Part shown: piece after piece, positions 45,732 to 58,140 of the stretch
Layout: every line of letters begins with the position of its first letter
Position numbering within the stretch: position 1 is the stretch's first letter
From: Microbacterium sulfonylureivorans
GTDB taxonomy: Bacteria > Actinomycetota > Actinomycetes > Actinomycetales > Microbacteriaceae
DNA: 64,000 nt
Direction of reading: 5' to 3'
Assembly (NCBI RefSeq): GCF_003999995.1
Contig: NZ_RJAD01000001.1
Span: 2,046,001-2,110,000 of the forward strand
Notes under the pieces: model-generated
Told to the model about the DNA's origin: nothing
The model's input: the letters and a program-made list of their open reading frames with translations, nothing else
Databases searched by the model: none
Position numbers and translations under genes: made by a program

Positions 45732-48066
45732 TGTGCACCTCCGGGTGCGGGGCCGGCTGCGCGGCGGCGGACGGGATTGCGGCGGCCGCGGCTCCGCCGG
45801 CGTGACTGCGGAACGACCGCAGCCGCAGGCTGTTGCCGACGACGAAGACGCTCGACAGCGCCATCGCGGCGCCGGCGATCATCGGGTTGAGAAGGCCCAG
45901 CGCCGCGAGCGGGATGGCCGCGACGTTGTACGCGAAGGCCCAGAACAGGTTGACCTTGATCGTGCCGAGAGTCGCCCGCGAGAGCCGGATGGCGTCGGCG
46001 GCGCTGCGCAGGTCGCCACGGACGAGGGTGATGTCGGACGCCTCGATCGCGGCATCCGTCCCCGTGCCCATCGCGAGGCCCAGGTCGGCCTGTGCGAGTG
46101 CGGCCGCGTCGTTGACGCCGTCGCCCACCATCGCGACCACACGGCCTTCGGCCTGGAGCTCCGTGATCACGGCCACCTTGTCCTGCGGCAGCACCTCGGC
46201 GATCACCCGGTCGATGCCGACCTCGTCGGCGACGGTGCGAGCGACCGCGGCGTTGTCGCCCGTGAGCAGGACCGTCTTGAGCCCGAGGGTGCGCAGCTGC
46301 GCCACCGCCTCCGGGCTTGTCGGCTTGACCTGGTCGGCGACGACGAGGACGCCGCGCGCTTCTCCGTCCCACGCCACGAGCACGGCGGTGCGCCCCTCGG
46401 TCTCGGCCAGTCGCTTCGCGGCGGCGAGCTCGGGGCCCAGGTGCAGCGCCCAGTCGGCGAGCAGCGCCTCGCGTCCGACGAGCACGGCGTGCCCGTCGAC
46501 GACGCCCGAGACGCCCTTGCCAGGCACGTTCTGGAACGACTCGACGGGGGCGAGAACGCGCACTTCCGCAGCGGCTCCGCGCGCGACCGCCTGGGCGATC
46601 GGGTGCTCGGACGCATGCTCGAGAGCGCCGGCGAGACGCAGGACATCGGCCCGGGCGGTGCCGGCCGCGACGGCGACATCGATGAGCGCCATGCGGCCGG
46701 TGGTGACCGTGCCCGTCTTGTCGAGGACGATGGTGTCGACGGTGCGGGTCGACTCCAGAACCTCGGGACCCTTGATCAGGATGCCGAGCTGTGCGCCGCG
46801 CCCCGTGCCGACCAGCAGCGCCGTCGGCGTCGCGAGCCCGAGCGCGCACGGGCACGCGATGATCAGCACCGCGACAGCCGCTGTGAACGCCATCGCGGGA
46901 TCGAACCCGAGAGCGAGCCAGGCGATCAGCGTTCCGAGCGAGATCAGCAGCACGATCGGGACGAAGATGCCCGAGATGCGGTCGGCGAGGCGCTGCACGT
47001 CGGCCTTGCCGGACTGCGCCTGTTCGACGAGCCGAGCCATCTGCGCGAGCTGGGTGTCGTCGCCGACGCGGGTGGCGCGGACGACGAGCCGGCCGCCGGC
47101 ATTCACCGTCGCCCCGATGACGGCGTCGTCGGGGCCGACCTCCACGGGGACCGACTCTCCGGTGACCATCGACGCGTCGACGGCCGACGTACCCGATACG
47201 ACGACGCCGTCGGTGCCGATCTTCTCGCCCGGGCGCACGACGAACTCGTCGCCGACCCGCAGCTCCGCGATCGGGACGCGGGTCTCGACCGGACTTCCGT
47301 TCGGTCCCGGACGCAGGACCGCGACATCCTTCGCCCCGATCTCGAGCAGGGCCCGGAGGGCTGCGCCGGCGCGGCGCTTGGAGCGGACCTCGAAGTACCT
47401 GCCGGCGAGGACGAATGTCGTCACGCCCGCGGCCACCTCGAGGTAGATGTCGCCCGCACCGTCGCCGGGCTGGACGGACCACTCGAACGCGTGCGTCATG
47501 CCGGGCATGCCGGCGTGCCCGAAGAACAGGGCGTACAGGGACCACAGGAACGCGGCGGAGACGCCGAGCGAGATCAGCGTGTCCATCGTCGCCGCGCCGT
47601 GGCGGAGGTTGATCCACGCGGCGCGGTGGAACGGCCAGGCGCCCCACACCACGACGGGGGCGGCGAGTGCGAGTGACGCCCACTGCCAATAGGTGAACTG
47701 CAGCGCGGGGATCATCGCGAGCAGGATGACCGGCACCGACAGCACGATCGAGCCGATGAGCCGCTGGCGGAGCCCGACCAGTTCGCTGTCGGGGACGTCG
47801 TGGTCGTGCTCGCCGCCGCGCGCGGCGGGCGGTGCGGGAAGCGCGGCGGTGTAGCCGGTCTTCTCCACCTCGTCGATGAGGGTCTGCGCGTCGACGCCGG
47901 CGGGCGCGGTGACGGTCGCCTTCTCGGTGGCGTAGTTGACGGATGCCTCGACCCCGTCGATGCGGTTCAGCCGCTTCTCGATCCGCATGGCGCACGACGC
48001 GCACGTCATGCCGCCGATCTCGAGTTCGATGCGCGCGCCGTTCGGCGGGAGCGCCGCGGCGTCCAT
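45712..48066 (-). CDS. copA: copper-exporting P1B-type ATPase
   Basis: 784 residues. N-terminal heavy-metal domain with [17 protein letters not shown] (CxxC), eight TM helices, the CPC metal channel motif in [12 protein letters not shown], phosphorylation site DKTGT, actuator TGES, and hinge [12 protein letters not shown]. It pumps Cu(I) out of the cell. The ATG overlaps the stop of the copper chaperone gene (ATGA), giving copZ-copA-csoR in one unit. The frame is open far upstream, but that part reads across copZ and is not coding. Confidence 0.96.
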   Translation of the reverse strand: MDAAALPPNGARIELEIGGMTCASCAMRIEKRLNRIDGVEASVNYATEKATVTAPAGVDAQTLIDEVEKTGYTAALPAPPAARGGEHDHDVPDSELVGLRQRLIGSIVLSVPVILLAMIPALQFTYWQWASLALAAPVVVWGAWPFHRAAWINLRHGAATMDTLISLGVSAAFLWSLYALFFGHAGMPGMTHAFEWSVQPGDGAGDIYLEVAAGVTTFVLAGRYFEVRSKRRAGAALRALLEIGAKDVAVLRPGPNGSPVETRVPIAELRVGDEFVVRPGEKIGTDGVVVSGTSAVDASMVTGESVPVEVGPDDAVIGATVNAGGRLVVRATRVGDDTQLAQMARLVEQAQSGKADVQRLADRISGIFVPIVLLISLGTLIAWLALGFDPAMAFTAAVAVLIIACPCALGLATPTALLVGTGRGAQLGILIKGPEVLESTRTVDTIVLDKTGTVTTGRMALIDVAVAAGTARADVLRLAGALEHASEHPIAQAVARGAAAEVRVLAPVESFQNVPGKGVSGVVDGHAVLVGREALLADWALHLGPELAAAKRLAETEGRTAVLVAWDGEARGVLVVADQVKPTSPEAVAQLRTLGLKTVLLTGDNAAVARTVADEVGIDRVIAEVLPQDKVAVITELQAEGRVVAMVGDGVNDAAALAQADLGLAMGTGTDAAIEASDITLVRGDLRSAADAIRLSRATLGTIKVNLFWAFAYNVAAIPLAALGLLNPMIAGAAMALSSVFVVGNSLRLRSFRSHAGGAAAAAIPSAAAQPAPHPEVHNEHHAR

Positions 48067-48278
48067 CAGACCCGCACGGCTTCGTAACCGGCCTCTTCGA
48101 CGGCGGCGATCACGTCGGCGTCGGCGAGGGGGGCGGTCGAACCGACGACGAGAGCGCCGGACGTGGCGTCGACCGTGACCGCTTCGACGCCGGCGATCTT
48201 GGACACCTCGCCGCGCACGGAGGCCTCGCAGTGCCCGCAGCTCATGCCGGTCACCTTGTATTCGGTCGTCTGAGTCAT
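48066..48278 (-). CDS. copZ: copper chaperone CopZ-like
   Basis: 70-residue ferredoxin-like heavy-metal domain with [14 protein letters not shown] (CxxC for Cu(I)) and [13 protein letters not shown] at the end. It hands copper to the ATPase encoded next. First gene of the operon; the upstream region contains two CsoR-like palindromes. Confidence 0.94.
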   Translation of the reverse strand: MTQTTEYKVTGMSCGHCEASVRGEVSKIAGVEAVTVDATSGALVVGSTAPLADADVIAAVEEAGYEAVRV

Positions 48279-48312
48279 GGTTCACGCCTTCTGTCTGGAT
48301 GAGCAACCTGGA

Positions 48313-48360
48313 TACCCCCAAGGGGTACGAATGCATCAACTTTATACCCGGCTGGGGTAT
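48313..48360 (-). promoter_or_regulatory. two CsoR-type operators upstream of copZ
   Basis: TACCCC-CAA-GGGGTA at 48313-48327 and ATACCC-GGCTG-GGGTAT at 48344-48360 match the TACCCC/GGGGTA palindromes bound by CsoR proteins. They lie 35-80 bp before copZ, and csoR closes the operon, so the circuit is probably autoregulatory. Confidence 0.75.
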
Positions 48361-48429
48361 TCCCGGGACCCGAGTGCTCGGTGAGCGCCATTTCCGTGCG
48401 ACGACGGCCGCGGCAAGCGATTCCCATGC

Positions 48430-48455
48430 GTTACACATCGTTAACGAATGGCAAC
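48430..48455 (+). promoter_or_regulatory. 11-bp-spaced TTAC/TAAC repeats upstream of the ABC binding protein
   Basis: GTTAC at 48430, TTAAC at 48441 and CAAC at 48452 are spaced by 11 bp. The first pair loosely resembles an actinobacterial GlnR box (GTnAC-N6-GAAAC), and nitrogen control of an amino acid transporter would make sense. The match is imperfect. Confidence 0.3.
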
Positions 48456-48541
48456 ATTGCGGAGCGCTCCTGATGGTTAGGTTAGGGACACTGGGTCGGC
48501 CCCCGAGCCGTTCCCGTCGTTCATCCACAGCAAGGAGCAAC

Positions 48542-49828
48542 ATGAGCGTCTTCACCCGCTCGCGCAAGTCCGCCCTCGTCGGCGTCATTGCGCTCGCCGG
48601 CGCCAGCGCCCTCGTCCTCGCCGGCTGCGCCGGTGGCGGAACCGGAGGCGAGACCAGCGCGCCCCCCACCGAGGAGCGCGACCTCACCCTCAAGATCGGC
48701 ACGATCCTGCCCCAGACGGGCAGCCTGTCCTTCCTCGGCCCGCCCGAGGAGGCCGGTGTCGGTCTCGCCGCCGCGCACGTCAACGAGTCGGCCGCAGACA
48801 CGGGCCTGACGATCGACGACATCGTCTGGGGCGACTCGGGCGACACCGACAACAAGGCGTACTCGACGACCATCCAGACCCTCATCTCGGAGGGCGTGTC
48901 CGCCGCCATCGGCGCCGCGTCGTCGGGTGTCACGAAGCTGTTCCTCGACGACGCCGTCGCCGCGGGCATGATCGTCTTCTCGCCGGCCAACACGTCGCTC
49001 GACTTCACGTCGTGGGACGACGACGGCCTCTACTGGCGCACCGCTCCTTCCGACGTCCTGCAGGGTGAGGTCCTCGGCAACCTCGTCGCCGAAGACGGCC
49101 ACGAGAACGTCGCGGTCCTGTACCTCAACGACTCGTACGGCACCGGCCTGAACGAGGTCTTCCAGGAGACCTTCACCGGCGCCGGCGGCACGATCGTCGA
49201 GGAGCAGTCCTACAACACGGGCGACACCTCCTTCGACGCGCAGATCAGCGCACTGCTGGCCTCGAACCCCGACGCCATCGTCCTGATCACGTTCGACGAG
49301 ATCTTCACCATCGGCCCGGCGCTCCTTTCGGCCGGCTACCCGGCGGAAGACCTCTACTTCGTCGACGGCAACCTGAAGAACTTCGGCGCCGACGACAAGT
49401 GGCCGGCCGAGCTGAGCCTCGAGGGCGCCAAGGGCACCACGCCTGCCGGCCCCGCGACGCCGGAGGACTTCCAGACCGAGCTCAACGAGTGGTGGACCGG
49501 CGAGGGCAACACCGAGCTGACCGACTTCTCGTACGCCAACGAGTCGTACGACGCGGTCATCCTGCTCGCGCTCGCCTCGCTCGCCGCGAACTCGACCGAC
49601 CCGGCCGACATCGCGGGCAAGCTCGTCGAGGTCTCGGGCGGCAGCGGCGACGGTGAGAAGTGCACCACGTACGCCGACTGCGCCGACATCATCCTCGGTG
49701 GCGGCGTCGCCGACTACGACGGATACTCGGGCCCGATCACGTTCGACGAGAACGGCGACCCGACCGAGGCCACGGTGGGTGTCTTCCAGTACCAGGACGA
49801 CAACTCCTTCGTGCGCATCGACGTCTGA
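48542..49828 (+). CDS. ABC transporter substrate-binding lipoprotein (branched-chain amino acid type)
   Basis: 428 residues. Signal with lipobox SALVLAGC (Cys near 24), then a type I periplasmic-binding fold: [20 protein letters not shown] opens the domain and [14 protein letters not shown] and [16 protein letters not shown] follow the LivJ/AmiC family. It should capture an amino acid or related amide outside the cell and deliver it to the LivHMGF permease encoded convergently at 50295-54521. Asp/Thr-rich and acidic, as in secreted proteins of this group. Confidence 0.9.
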   Translation: MSVFTRSRKSALVGVIALAGASALVLAGCAGGGTGGETSAPPTEERDLTLKIGTILPQTGSLSFLGPPEEAGVGLAAAHVNESAADTGLTIDDIVWGDSGDTDNKAYSTTIQTLISEGVSAAIGAASSGVTKLFLDDAVAAGMIVFSPANTSLDFTSWDDDGLYWRTAPSDVLQGEVLGNLVAEDGHENVAVLYLNDSYGTGLNEVFQETFTGAGGTIVEEQSYNTGDTSFDAQISALLASNPDAIVLITFDEIFTIGPALLSAGYPAEDLYFVDGNLKNFGADDKWPAELSLEGAKGTTPAGPATPEDFQTELNEWWTGEGNTELTDFSYANESYDAVILLALASLAANSTDPADIAGKLVEVSGGSGDGEKCTTYADCADIILGGGVADYDGYSGPITFDENGDPTEATVGVFQYQDDNSFVRIDV

Positions 49829-49844
49829 TCGAATGACCACGCGG

Positions 49845-49872
49845 AAGGGCCCCGGAGCGATCCGGGGCCCTT
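49845..49872 (+). terminator. terminator after the substrate-binding protein gene
   Basis: A 12-bp stem (AAGGGCCCCGGA and its complement) with a GCGA loop at 49857-49860, followed by TCCCGTTG. Confidence 0.8.
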
Positions 49873-50243
49873 TCCCGTTGTCTGGGGGAGTGTGGGGGAC
49901 TGCCGCGGGGCGTGGGGGTGGCTGCAGTGGGTGGGGGCCGCTGCGCGGCGGGTGGGGGTCCGCGAGACTTTCCCCCGCACGGCCTTCGGTCGCGCTCCCG
50001 CCACACCCGATGCCAGCTCGCGGACCCCCACCCACCGCTCCGCTGACGCGATCGCACGGGAGAGGGCCGGAGCCCCCGAGTGTGTGCCAGGCGCGTGCGC
50101 AGAGGGCGTGCCAGGCGGGTGCGCGACGCCGGCGACAGTCGCATCCGCTGACCCCCACTCCGGCGTCGGAGACGCTGCCGCCCAGCGGACCACCACACCC
50201 ATCGACGGGGATCGACGACCCAGGGGCACGAGCCCCGGACAGA
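49873..50243. other. non-coding gap with G-runs, an inverted repeat and direct repeats
   Basis: Part of the longest gene-free stretch in the window. The + strand has several G-runs of 4-5 between 49884 and 49938, a possible G-quadruplex. GGTGGGGGTCCGCGAG (49951-49966) is inverted at 50017-50032. GTGCCAGGCG at 50084 recurs at 50108 in a 17-bp direct repeat with one mismatch. Open frames here are low-complexity and lack homology. I see no gene. Confidence 0.6.
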
Positions 50244-50279
50244 CGAGAAGAGCGGATGCCGAGGCATCCGCTCTTCTCG
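50244..50279 (-). terminator. livF terminator, near copy of the 2911-2940 palindrome
   Basis: 17-bp perfect arms (CGAGAAGAGCGGATGCC and complement) around a GA centre, 16 bp after the livF stop on the minus strand. Core GGATGCCGAGGCATCC. Confidence 0.8.
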
Positions 50280-50294
50280 CTCGCAGGTGGAGTG

Positions 50295-51128
50295 TCAGAC
50301 CCCGTCGGATCCGAGGGTGCCGAGGTAGAGGCCGATGACCTTCGGGTCGTTCAGCAGGTCGCGGCCGGTGCCCTCGTAGGCGTCACGGCCCTGGTCGAGG
50401 ACGTAGCCGCGGTCGCAGATCTGCAGGCAGCGGCGGGCATTCTGCTCGACCATGATGATCGTGACGCCGGCCTTGTTGATGTCGGAGACGCGGATGAAGG
50501 CGTCGTCCTGGCGGACCGGAGACAGGCCGGCCGAGGGCTCGTCGAGGAGGAGCACCGCGGGGTCCATCATCAGCGCGCGCGACATCGCGACCATCTGGCG
50601 CTCGCCGCCGGAGAGCGAGCCCGCGCGCTGCTTGAGGCGCTTGCCCAGTTCGGCGAAGATCCCGGTCACGAAGTCGAGACGCTCGGCGTACTGCTTCGGG
50701 GCCTGGTAGAGGCCCATCTGCAGGTTCTCCTCGATCGTGAGCGAGGGGAAGACGTTGTTCGTCTGCGGCACGAAGCCGACGCCCTGGGTCACGAGCTTGT
50801 CGGACTTGAGCCCGATGACGCTCGCACCGTTGACGTTGACCTCGCCCGAGCGGACCTTGACCATGCCGAAGATCGACTTGAGGAGCGTCGACTTGCCGGC
50901 GCCGTTCGGGCCGATGATGCCGATCAGCTCGCCCTTGCGCGCGATCAGGTTGGCGCCGTTGATGATGTTGATGCCGGGAAGGTAGCCGGCGTAGAGGTCG
51001 TTGACCTCGACGACGACCTCGTCGGTCCGCATCCCCTCGACCCGCGCCGCATCGGCGGCGGGGACGACGGATCCTGGCGTGCGTGCGTTGCTCGAGGGAG
51101 CTCCCGCACTCGGTGCAGCGCTGCTCAC
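50295..51128 (-). CDS. livF: branched-chain amino acid ABC transporter ATP-binding protein LivF
   Basis: 277 residues. Walker A GPNGAGKSTLLKS, signature SLSGGERQMVAMSRAL, Walker B LLLDEPSAGL, and the LivF pattern VPQTNNVFPSLTIEENL. A ~40-residue Ala/Ser-rich N-terminus precedes the domain. ATG overlaps the livG stop. Confidence 0.93.
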   Translation of the reverse strand: MSSAAPSAGAPSSNARTPGSVVPAADAARVEGMRTDEVVVEVNDLYAGYLPGINIINGANLIARKGELIGIIGPNGAGKSTLLKSIFGMVKVRSGEVNVNGASVIGLKSDKLVTQGVGFVPQTNNVFPSLTIEENLQMGLYQAPKQYAERLDFVTGIFAELGKRLKQRAGSLSGGERQMVAMSRALMMDPAVLLLDEPSAGLSPVRQDDAFIRVSDINKAGVTIIMVEQNARRCLQICDRGYVLDQGRDAYEGTGRDLLNDPKVIGLYLGTLGSDGV

Positions 51129-52180
51129 TTGTTCTCCTCCTCGGCCTCGGCGATCGCAGCCTCTTCGGCCTCTTTGATCTCCTCGAGCAGCTCGACCGCG
51201 GCTGTGTCGAGTTCGCCCGCGACGCGGCCGGTCACGACGCCGAGGTCGACGTCCTGGTGGCTGCCGAGGTAGGCGTCGATGACTGCGGCGTCCTGCATGA
51301 CCGACTCGGGCGGACCCTCGGCGACGATGCGACCCTCGGCCATGACGACGACCCAGTCCGCGATGTGGCGGACCATGTGCATGTCGTGCTCGACGAAGAG
51401 CACGGTCATGCCGAGATCCTTGAGGTCGAGGATGTGGTCGAGGAGCGACTCGGTCAGCGCCGGGTTGACACCGGCCATGGGCTCGTCGAGCATCACCAGC
51501 GTCGGGTCGCTCATGAGCGCCCGCGCCATCTCGAGGAGCTTGCGCTGACCACCCGAGAGCGATGCGGCGTAGTCGTCGGCCTTCGCGTCGAGCTTGAACC
51601 GGGCGAGGAGCTCCATCGCCTTCTCCTCGTTCGCGTCATCCTGCTTGCGCCACACCGCCGGGATGATGCTGGCCCACAGCTTCTCGCCCTTCTGCGACGT
51701 CGCGCCGAGCTTCATGTTCTCGAGCACCGTCAGCAGCGAGAGCGCCTTGGTGAGCTGGAAGGTGCGGACCTGTCCCATACGGGCGACCTTGAACGACGGG
51801 ATGCCCGACAGGTTCTTGCCCTCGAACGACCACGTGCCCGAGTTGGGCTTGTCGAACCCGCACAGCAGGTTGAACAGCGTCGTCTTTCCGGCGCCGTTCG
51901 GGCCGATCAGGGCCGTGATGGCGCCTCGTGGGATCTCGAGGTGGTCGACGTCGACGGCGGTCAGACCGCCGAAGCGGCGGGTGATGTTGTCGATCACCAT
52001 GATCGGATCCGTCTTCGCGACGCCCGGGACGGCTTCGCCCTTGGCGAGCCCGGTCGTCTTGGGGCGACGGATGCTGCCGGTCGCGGTCGAGACCGCTCCG
52101 GTGGCGGGCGCGGACCCGGCCGCGGGCGGCGTGGCGCCGCCCGGGGTCACGGGCTCCGGAGGCGTGCTGTTACTTGACAA
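51125..52180 (-). CDS. livG: branched-chain amino acid ABC transporter ATP-binding protein LivG
   Basis: 351 residues. Walker A GPNGAGKTTLFNLLCGF, signature SLSGGQRKLLEMARALM, Walker B VMLDEPMAGVNP. Longer than the ~255-residue norm because of a Pro/Ala/Thr-rich N-terminus of ~55 residues and a Glu/Ala-rich C-terminal helix of ~45 residues, which may form a coiled coil. It overlaps livM by 11 bp. Confidence 0.92.
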   Translation of the reverse strand: MSSNSTPPEPVTPGGATPPAAGSAPATGAVSTATGSIRRPKTTGLAKGEAVPGVAKTDPIMVIDNITRRFGGLTAVDVDHLEIPRGAITALIGPNGAGKTTLFNLLCGFDKPNSGTWSFEGKNLSGIPSFKVARMGQVRTFQLTKALSLLTVLENMKLGATSQKGEKLWASIIPAVWRKQDDANEEKAMELLARFKLDAKADDYAASLSGGQRKLLEMARALMSDPTLVMLDEPMAGVNPALTESLLDHILDLKDLGMTVLFVEHDMHMVRHIADWVVVMAEGRIVAEGPPESVMQDAAVIDAYLGSHQDVDLGVVTGRVAGELDTAAVELLEEIKEAEEAAIAEAEEENK

Positions 52181-53147
52181 AGGTCAGCTCCCTCTTGTTG
52201 CCGAAGATGCCCTGCGGGCGGAAGATCACGATCAGCATGAGCGCCACACCGACGAGGATGAAGCGGAGCGTGCCGGCCTGCACCGACGACAGCGGCAGGA
52301 TGCCGGCGTTCGCCAGGGCGGGGAGCACGTTTCCGAGGAAGCCCATGATCACCCAGAAGATCACCGAGCCGACGACGGGACCGAACACGGTCGCCGCACC
52401 GCCGAGCAGCAGGATCGTCCAGATGAAGAACGTGAGCGAGGTCGTGTAGGTGGCGGGGACGACTGCGGAGGGGAGCGCGAAGACCACGCCGCCCAGCGCA
52501 CCGAACACACCACCGATGATGAGCGCCTGCATCTTGTAGGCGAAGACGTTCTTGCCGAGCGAGCGCACGGCGTCCTCATCCTCGCGGATGCCCTTGAGTA
52601 CACGGCCCCACGGGCTGCGCATGAGCGCCCACACGAGGTAGACCGCGATCGCGAGCAGGATGATGCCGAACACGCGCACCCACAGCTGATCGGCCGTCCA
52701 CGTCCACGGTCCGAACCCGTACGTCCCCTCCGGGAACGGGTTGGCCGCGCGGAAGCCGGCGTGGTACCCGCCGAGTCCGTCCGCCGAGTTGGTCCACTCG
52801 TCGAACAGCTGCGTCGTCAGAGCGAGCCTGACGATCTCGGCCGCCGCGATGGTCACGATGGCGAGATAGTCGGCTCGAAGACGCAGCGTCGGGATACCGA
52901 GGATGATCGCGAAGACCACCGATGCGAGACAGCCGACGATGATGCCGACCCACCACGGCCACCCGAAGGTGAGGATGGAGATGGCGTACCCGTAGGCGCC
53001 GAGCGCCATGAACCCGGCCATACCGAAGTTGAGCAGGCCGGCGTAGCCGAAGTGCACCGCGAGACCGGTTGCCGCGAGGGCGTACGCGATCGTCTCCGGG
53101 CTGAACACCCAGTAAGCCGTGTTGTTGAGAATCTGTCCCCAATCCAT
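52170..53147 (-). CDS. livM: branched-chain amino acid ABC transporter permease LivM
   Basis: 325 residues, eight to nine TM helices. GYAGLLNFGMAGFMALGAYG and the EAA-like loop GIREDEDAVRSLGKNVFAYK are the LivM signatures. It ends FRPQGIFGNKRELTFVK. Follows livH with a 3-bp gap. Confidence 0.92.
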   Translation of the reverse strand: MDWGQILNNTAYWVFSPETIAYALAATGLAVHFGYAGLLNFGMAGFMALGAYGYAISILTFGWPWWVGIIVGCLASVVFAIILGIPTLRLRADYLAIVTIAAAEIVRLALTTQLFDEWTNSADGLGGYHAGFRAANPFPEGTYGFGPWTWTADQLWVRVFGIILLAIAVYLVWALMRSPWGRVLKGIREDEDAVRSLGKNVFAYKMQALIIGGVFGALGGVVFALPSAVVPATYTTSLTFFIWTILLLGGAATVFGPVVGSVIFWVIMGFLGNVLPALANAGILPLSSVQAGTLRFILVGVALMLIVIFRPQGIFGNKRELTFVK

Positions 53148-53150
53148 GGC

Positions 53151-54521
53151 CTAGCCCAGCCTCTCTTTACGGCCCAGCAGGCCTTGCGGCCTCACCAGGA
53201 GAATGATGATCAGGACCGCGAGGGCGCCCACGTACTTCATGTCCGGCGGGATGCCGAGAAGCGTCGAGAGCTCGACCAGGATGCCGACGATCAGAGAGCC
53301 GATCAGAGCTCCGAACGCGGTGCCCAGGCCGCCGAGCGTGACGGCGGCGAAGATCAGCAGGAGGACCTGCACGCCCATGTCCCACTTCACGCCGGGGCGG
53401 AAGTAGGCCCAGAGCACGCCGGCCACCGCGGCCAGCGCCGCCGAGAGCACCCACACGATGCGGATGACACGGTCGACGTTGATGCCCGATGCCGCGGCGA
53501 GGCCGGGGTTGTCGGAGATGGCGCGGGTGGCCTTGCCGATGCGGGTGCGCAGCAGCCAGTAGGCCACGGCGAGCAGCAGCACGATGGAGATGCCCATCGA
53601 CAGCAGGTCGATCCACGACAGCGAGATCGGTCCGATGTGGATGTCTCGGGGTGCGCCTGCGCCCGGCAGCTGGTACGTGCCGCCGCCGAGGAAGAACTGG
53701 TAGGTGTAGCGGATCGCGAGCGACAGGCCGATGCTCACGATCATGAGCTGGACGAGGCCGAGGCCCCTTCGCCTCAAGGGCTTCCAGAGCCCGGCGTCGA
53801 GCGACCAGCCGAACGCTGCGCCGAAGAGGATCACGATCGGGATCACGATCCACATGGGAAGCGCGAAGTTCACGCCGAACACCAGCGCCACCACGGCGCC
53901 GAAGGTGAGCATCTCGGCGTGGGCGAAGTTCGTGAGGCCCGTCGTGCCGAAGATCAGCGAGACGCCGACCGCGGCGAGCGCGAGGAGAAGACCGAAGTTG
54001 ATGCCGTTGATGAGGCGTTCGCTGAACTGATCCCAGAAGGACGTCGTGACGCGCTCGCCCTCGCCGAGGAACAGGTTCACGATCTTCGTGCCGGTGGCGC
54101 CGAAGGCGACGTCGAACGACGCGGTCGTCCCCGACTTGGGCTGGATCCCCTCGGGAAGCTGGGCGGGATCGACGATCACGCCCTCCGGCAGCGTCTCCTC
54201 GTCGACGGTCAGGACGTACTCGTCCTTCTCGGGGACGTAGAGGCGCCACTTGCCCTCGTCATCGGTGATCGTCTCGGCTTCGAATCCGCCGCCCTCGACC
54301 ATGATGACCACGTCGGGGACGGGCTCGCCGTCGAACGTGATCAATCCTCCGAAGTAGAAGTCGGTCTCCTCCTGGTCACCGCCAGGAGTGTCCGGTGCCG
54401 TCGCGGCGGCGTGTGCGCCGGACGGGGAAGCCAGCAGCACCATCGCCGCGGCCATCAGCACGCCGACGAGGACGATCACCCATCGGGTGTAACTCCTCGC
54501 GGTCACAGTCGTAGGACCCAC
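53151..54521 (-). CDS. livH: LivH permease fused to an N-terminal extracytoplasmic domain
   Basis: 456 residues. The C-terminal ~290 residues are a standard LivH permease (GLTNFAHAEMLTFGAVVALV, then RAISDNPGLAAASGINVDRV). In front lies a signal-like hydrophobic segment (WVIVLVGVLMAAAMVLLASP) and a ~120-residue beta-rich domain (FGGLITFDGEPVPDVVIMVE, then TDDEGKWRLYVP) that resembles a carboxypeptidase-regulatory/Ig-like fold and should sit outside the cell. No ATG is available; I chose GTG at 54521, 4 nt after GGAGG. A TAGATT -10-like element on the minus strand lies near 54590. Confidence 0.85.
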   Translation of the reverse strand: MGPTTVTARSYTRWVIVLVGVLMAAAMVLLASPSGAHAAATAPDTPGGDQEETDFYFGGLITFDGEPVPDVVIMVEGGGFEAETITDDEGKWRLYVPEKDEYVLTVDEETLPEGVIVDPAQLPEGIQPKSGTTASFDVAFGATGTKIVNLFLGEGERVTTSFWDQFSERLINGINFGLLLALAAVGVSLIFGTTGLTNFAHAEMLTFGAVVALVFGVNFALPMWIVIPIVILFGAAFGWSLDAGLWKPLRRRGLGLVQLMIVSIGLSLAIRYTYQFFLGGGTYQLPGAGAPRDIHIGPISLSWIDLLSMGISIVLLLAVAYWLLRTRIGKATRAISDNPGLAAASGINVDRVIRIVWVLSAALAAVAGVLWAYFRPGVKWDMGVQVLLLIFAAVTLGGLGTAFGALIGSLIVGILVELSTLLGIPPDMKYVGALAVLIIILLVRPQGLLGRKERLG

Positions 54522-54596
54522 AGAACCTCCAGTAGCGGCACCACGCGTCACCGAAGCTCGGGTCGCATCGGCCGTGAGACGACAGTACGAATCTAA

Positions 54597-57424
<2,828 letters not shown>

Positions 57425-57478
57425 CCCGACATCCTCTCAGGGGAGCGCTCGCGCGCCGCCCGTCGTTACGCTGTGGCC

Positions 57479-58102
57479 ATGATCCGGCAGAGACGGCATC
57501 CCGCGGCGACCATGGCGACCGTGCGGCTCGAGGCGTTCACCGACGGCGTGTTCGCGATCGCCGCGACGCTGCTCGTGCTCGACCTGACGATGCACTCCCT
57601 CGGCGAGGTCGACTCCGATGCGGCGCTGTGGGACGCGCTGGCCGGGATGTGGCCGCTGTTCCTCAACTTCGCGCTCAGCTTCCTGCTGCTGTGTCTGCTG
57701 TGGATGACCCACGTGCAGCAGTTCGAATTCGTCGCCCGCGTCGACGGTCCGATGGTGTGGCTCAACAACCTGCGGCTGCTGTTCATCGTGCTGGTGCCGT
57801 TCGCGACCGGGCTCACCACCGAGTACTCGGACTTCGTCGCCGGCCGCGTGGCCATGCCCGTCGCGTTCTTCTTCGCCATCCTGTTCAGCTGGCTGCAATG
57901 GCGATGGGCGGTGCGGCGGCGGGAGGTGATGCTCCCCGGCCTCACCGACGCGCAGGCCCGCTCGTACGGCCGGGGCGCTCTCAGCGCCCTGCTCATCGCG
58001 GCTGTCGTCGTGGTGCTGTCGCCGCTCATCGGGTCGGCCGCGTTCCTGCTGTTCCTCTTCGACGGGCTGCTGACCCGCGCACTGCGCGGAGAGGGCGGCT
58101 GA
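57479..58102 (+). CDS. TMEM175/DUF1211-family membrane protein (putative K+ channel)
   Basis: 207 residues with six TM helices. VRLEAFTDGVFAIAATLLVL is the family's RxxxFxDG motif in TM1, which lines the pore in the bacterial TMEM175 channels. The prokaryotic type has one repeat per subunit and forms a tetramer. It lies alone between the oxidase and MFS genes. Confidence 0.88.
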   Translation: MIRQRRHPAATMATVRLEAFTDGVFAIAATLLVLDLTMHSLGEVDSDAALWDALAGMWPLFLNFALSFLLLCLLWMTHVQQFEFVARVDGPMVWLNNLRLLFIVLVPFATGLTTEYSDFVAGRVAMPVAFFFAILFSWLQWRWAVRRREVMLPGLTDAQARSYGRGALSALLIAAVVVVLSPLIGSAAFLLFLFDGLLTRALRGEGG

Positions 58103-58140
58103 CGCGACCGGATGCCGCGCCCGCCGCCCTCGCGCCGTGC

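Noticed and set aside
45712-49008. Copper ATPase as a 1098-residue protein
   Set aside because: The extra N-terminus reads through copZ in another frame and antisense to the substrate-binding gene; the ATGA overlap at 48066 fixes the start.
49892-50338. Open frames of ~150 codons on both strands in the gap before livF
   Set aside because: Low-complexity Arg/Ala/Pro/Gly translations, no homology, and they run through hairpins and repeats.
51594-54596. 1000-codon plus-strand frame opposite livG-livM-livH
   Set aside because: Asp/Glu/Arg/His-rich shadow of three clear genes; no domains.
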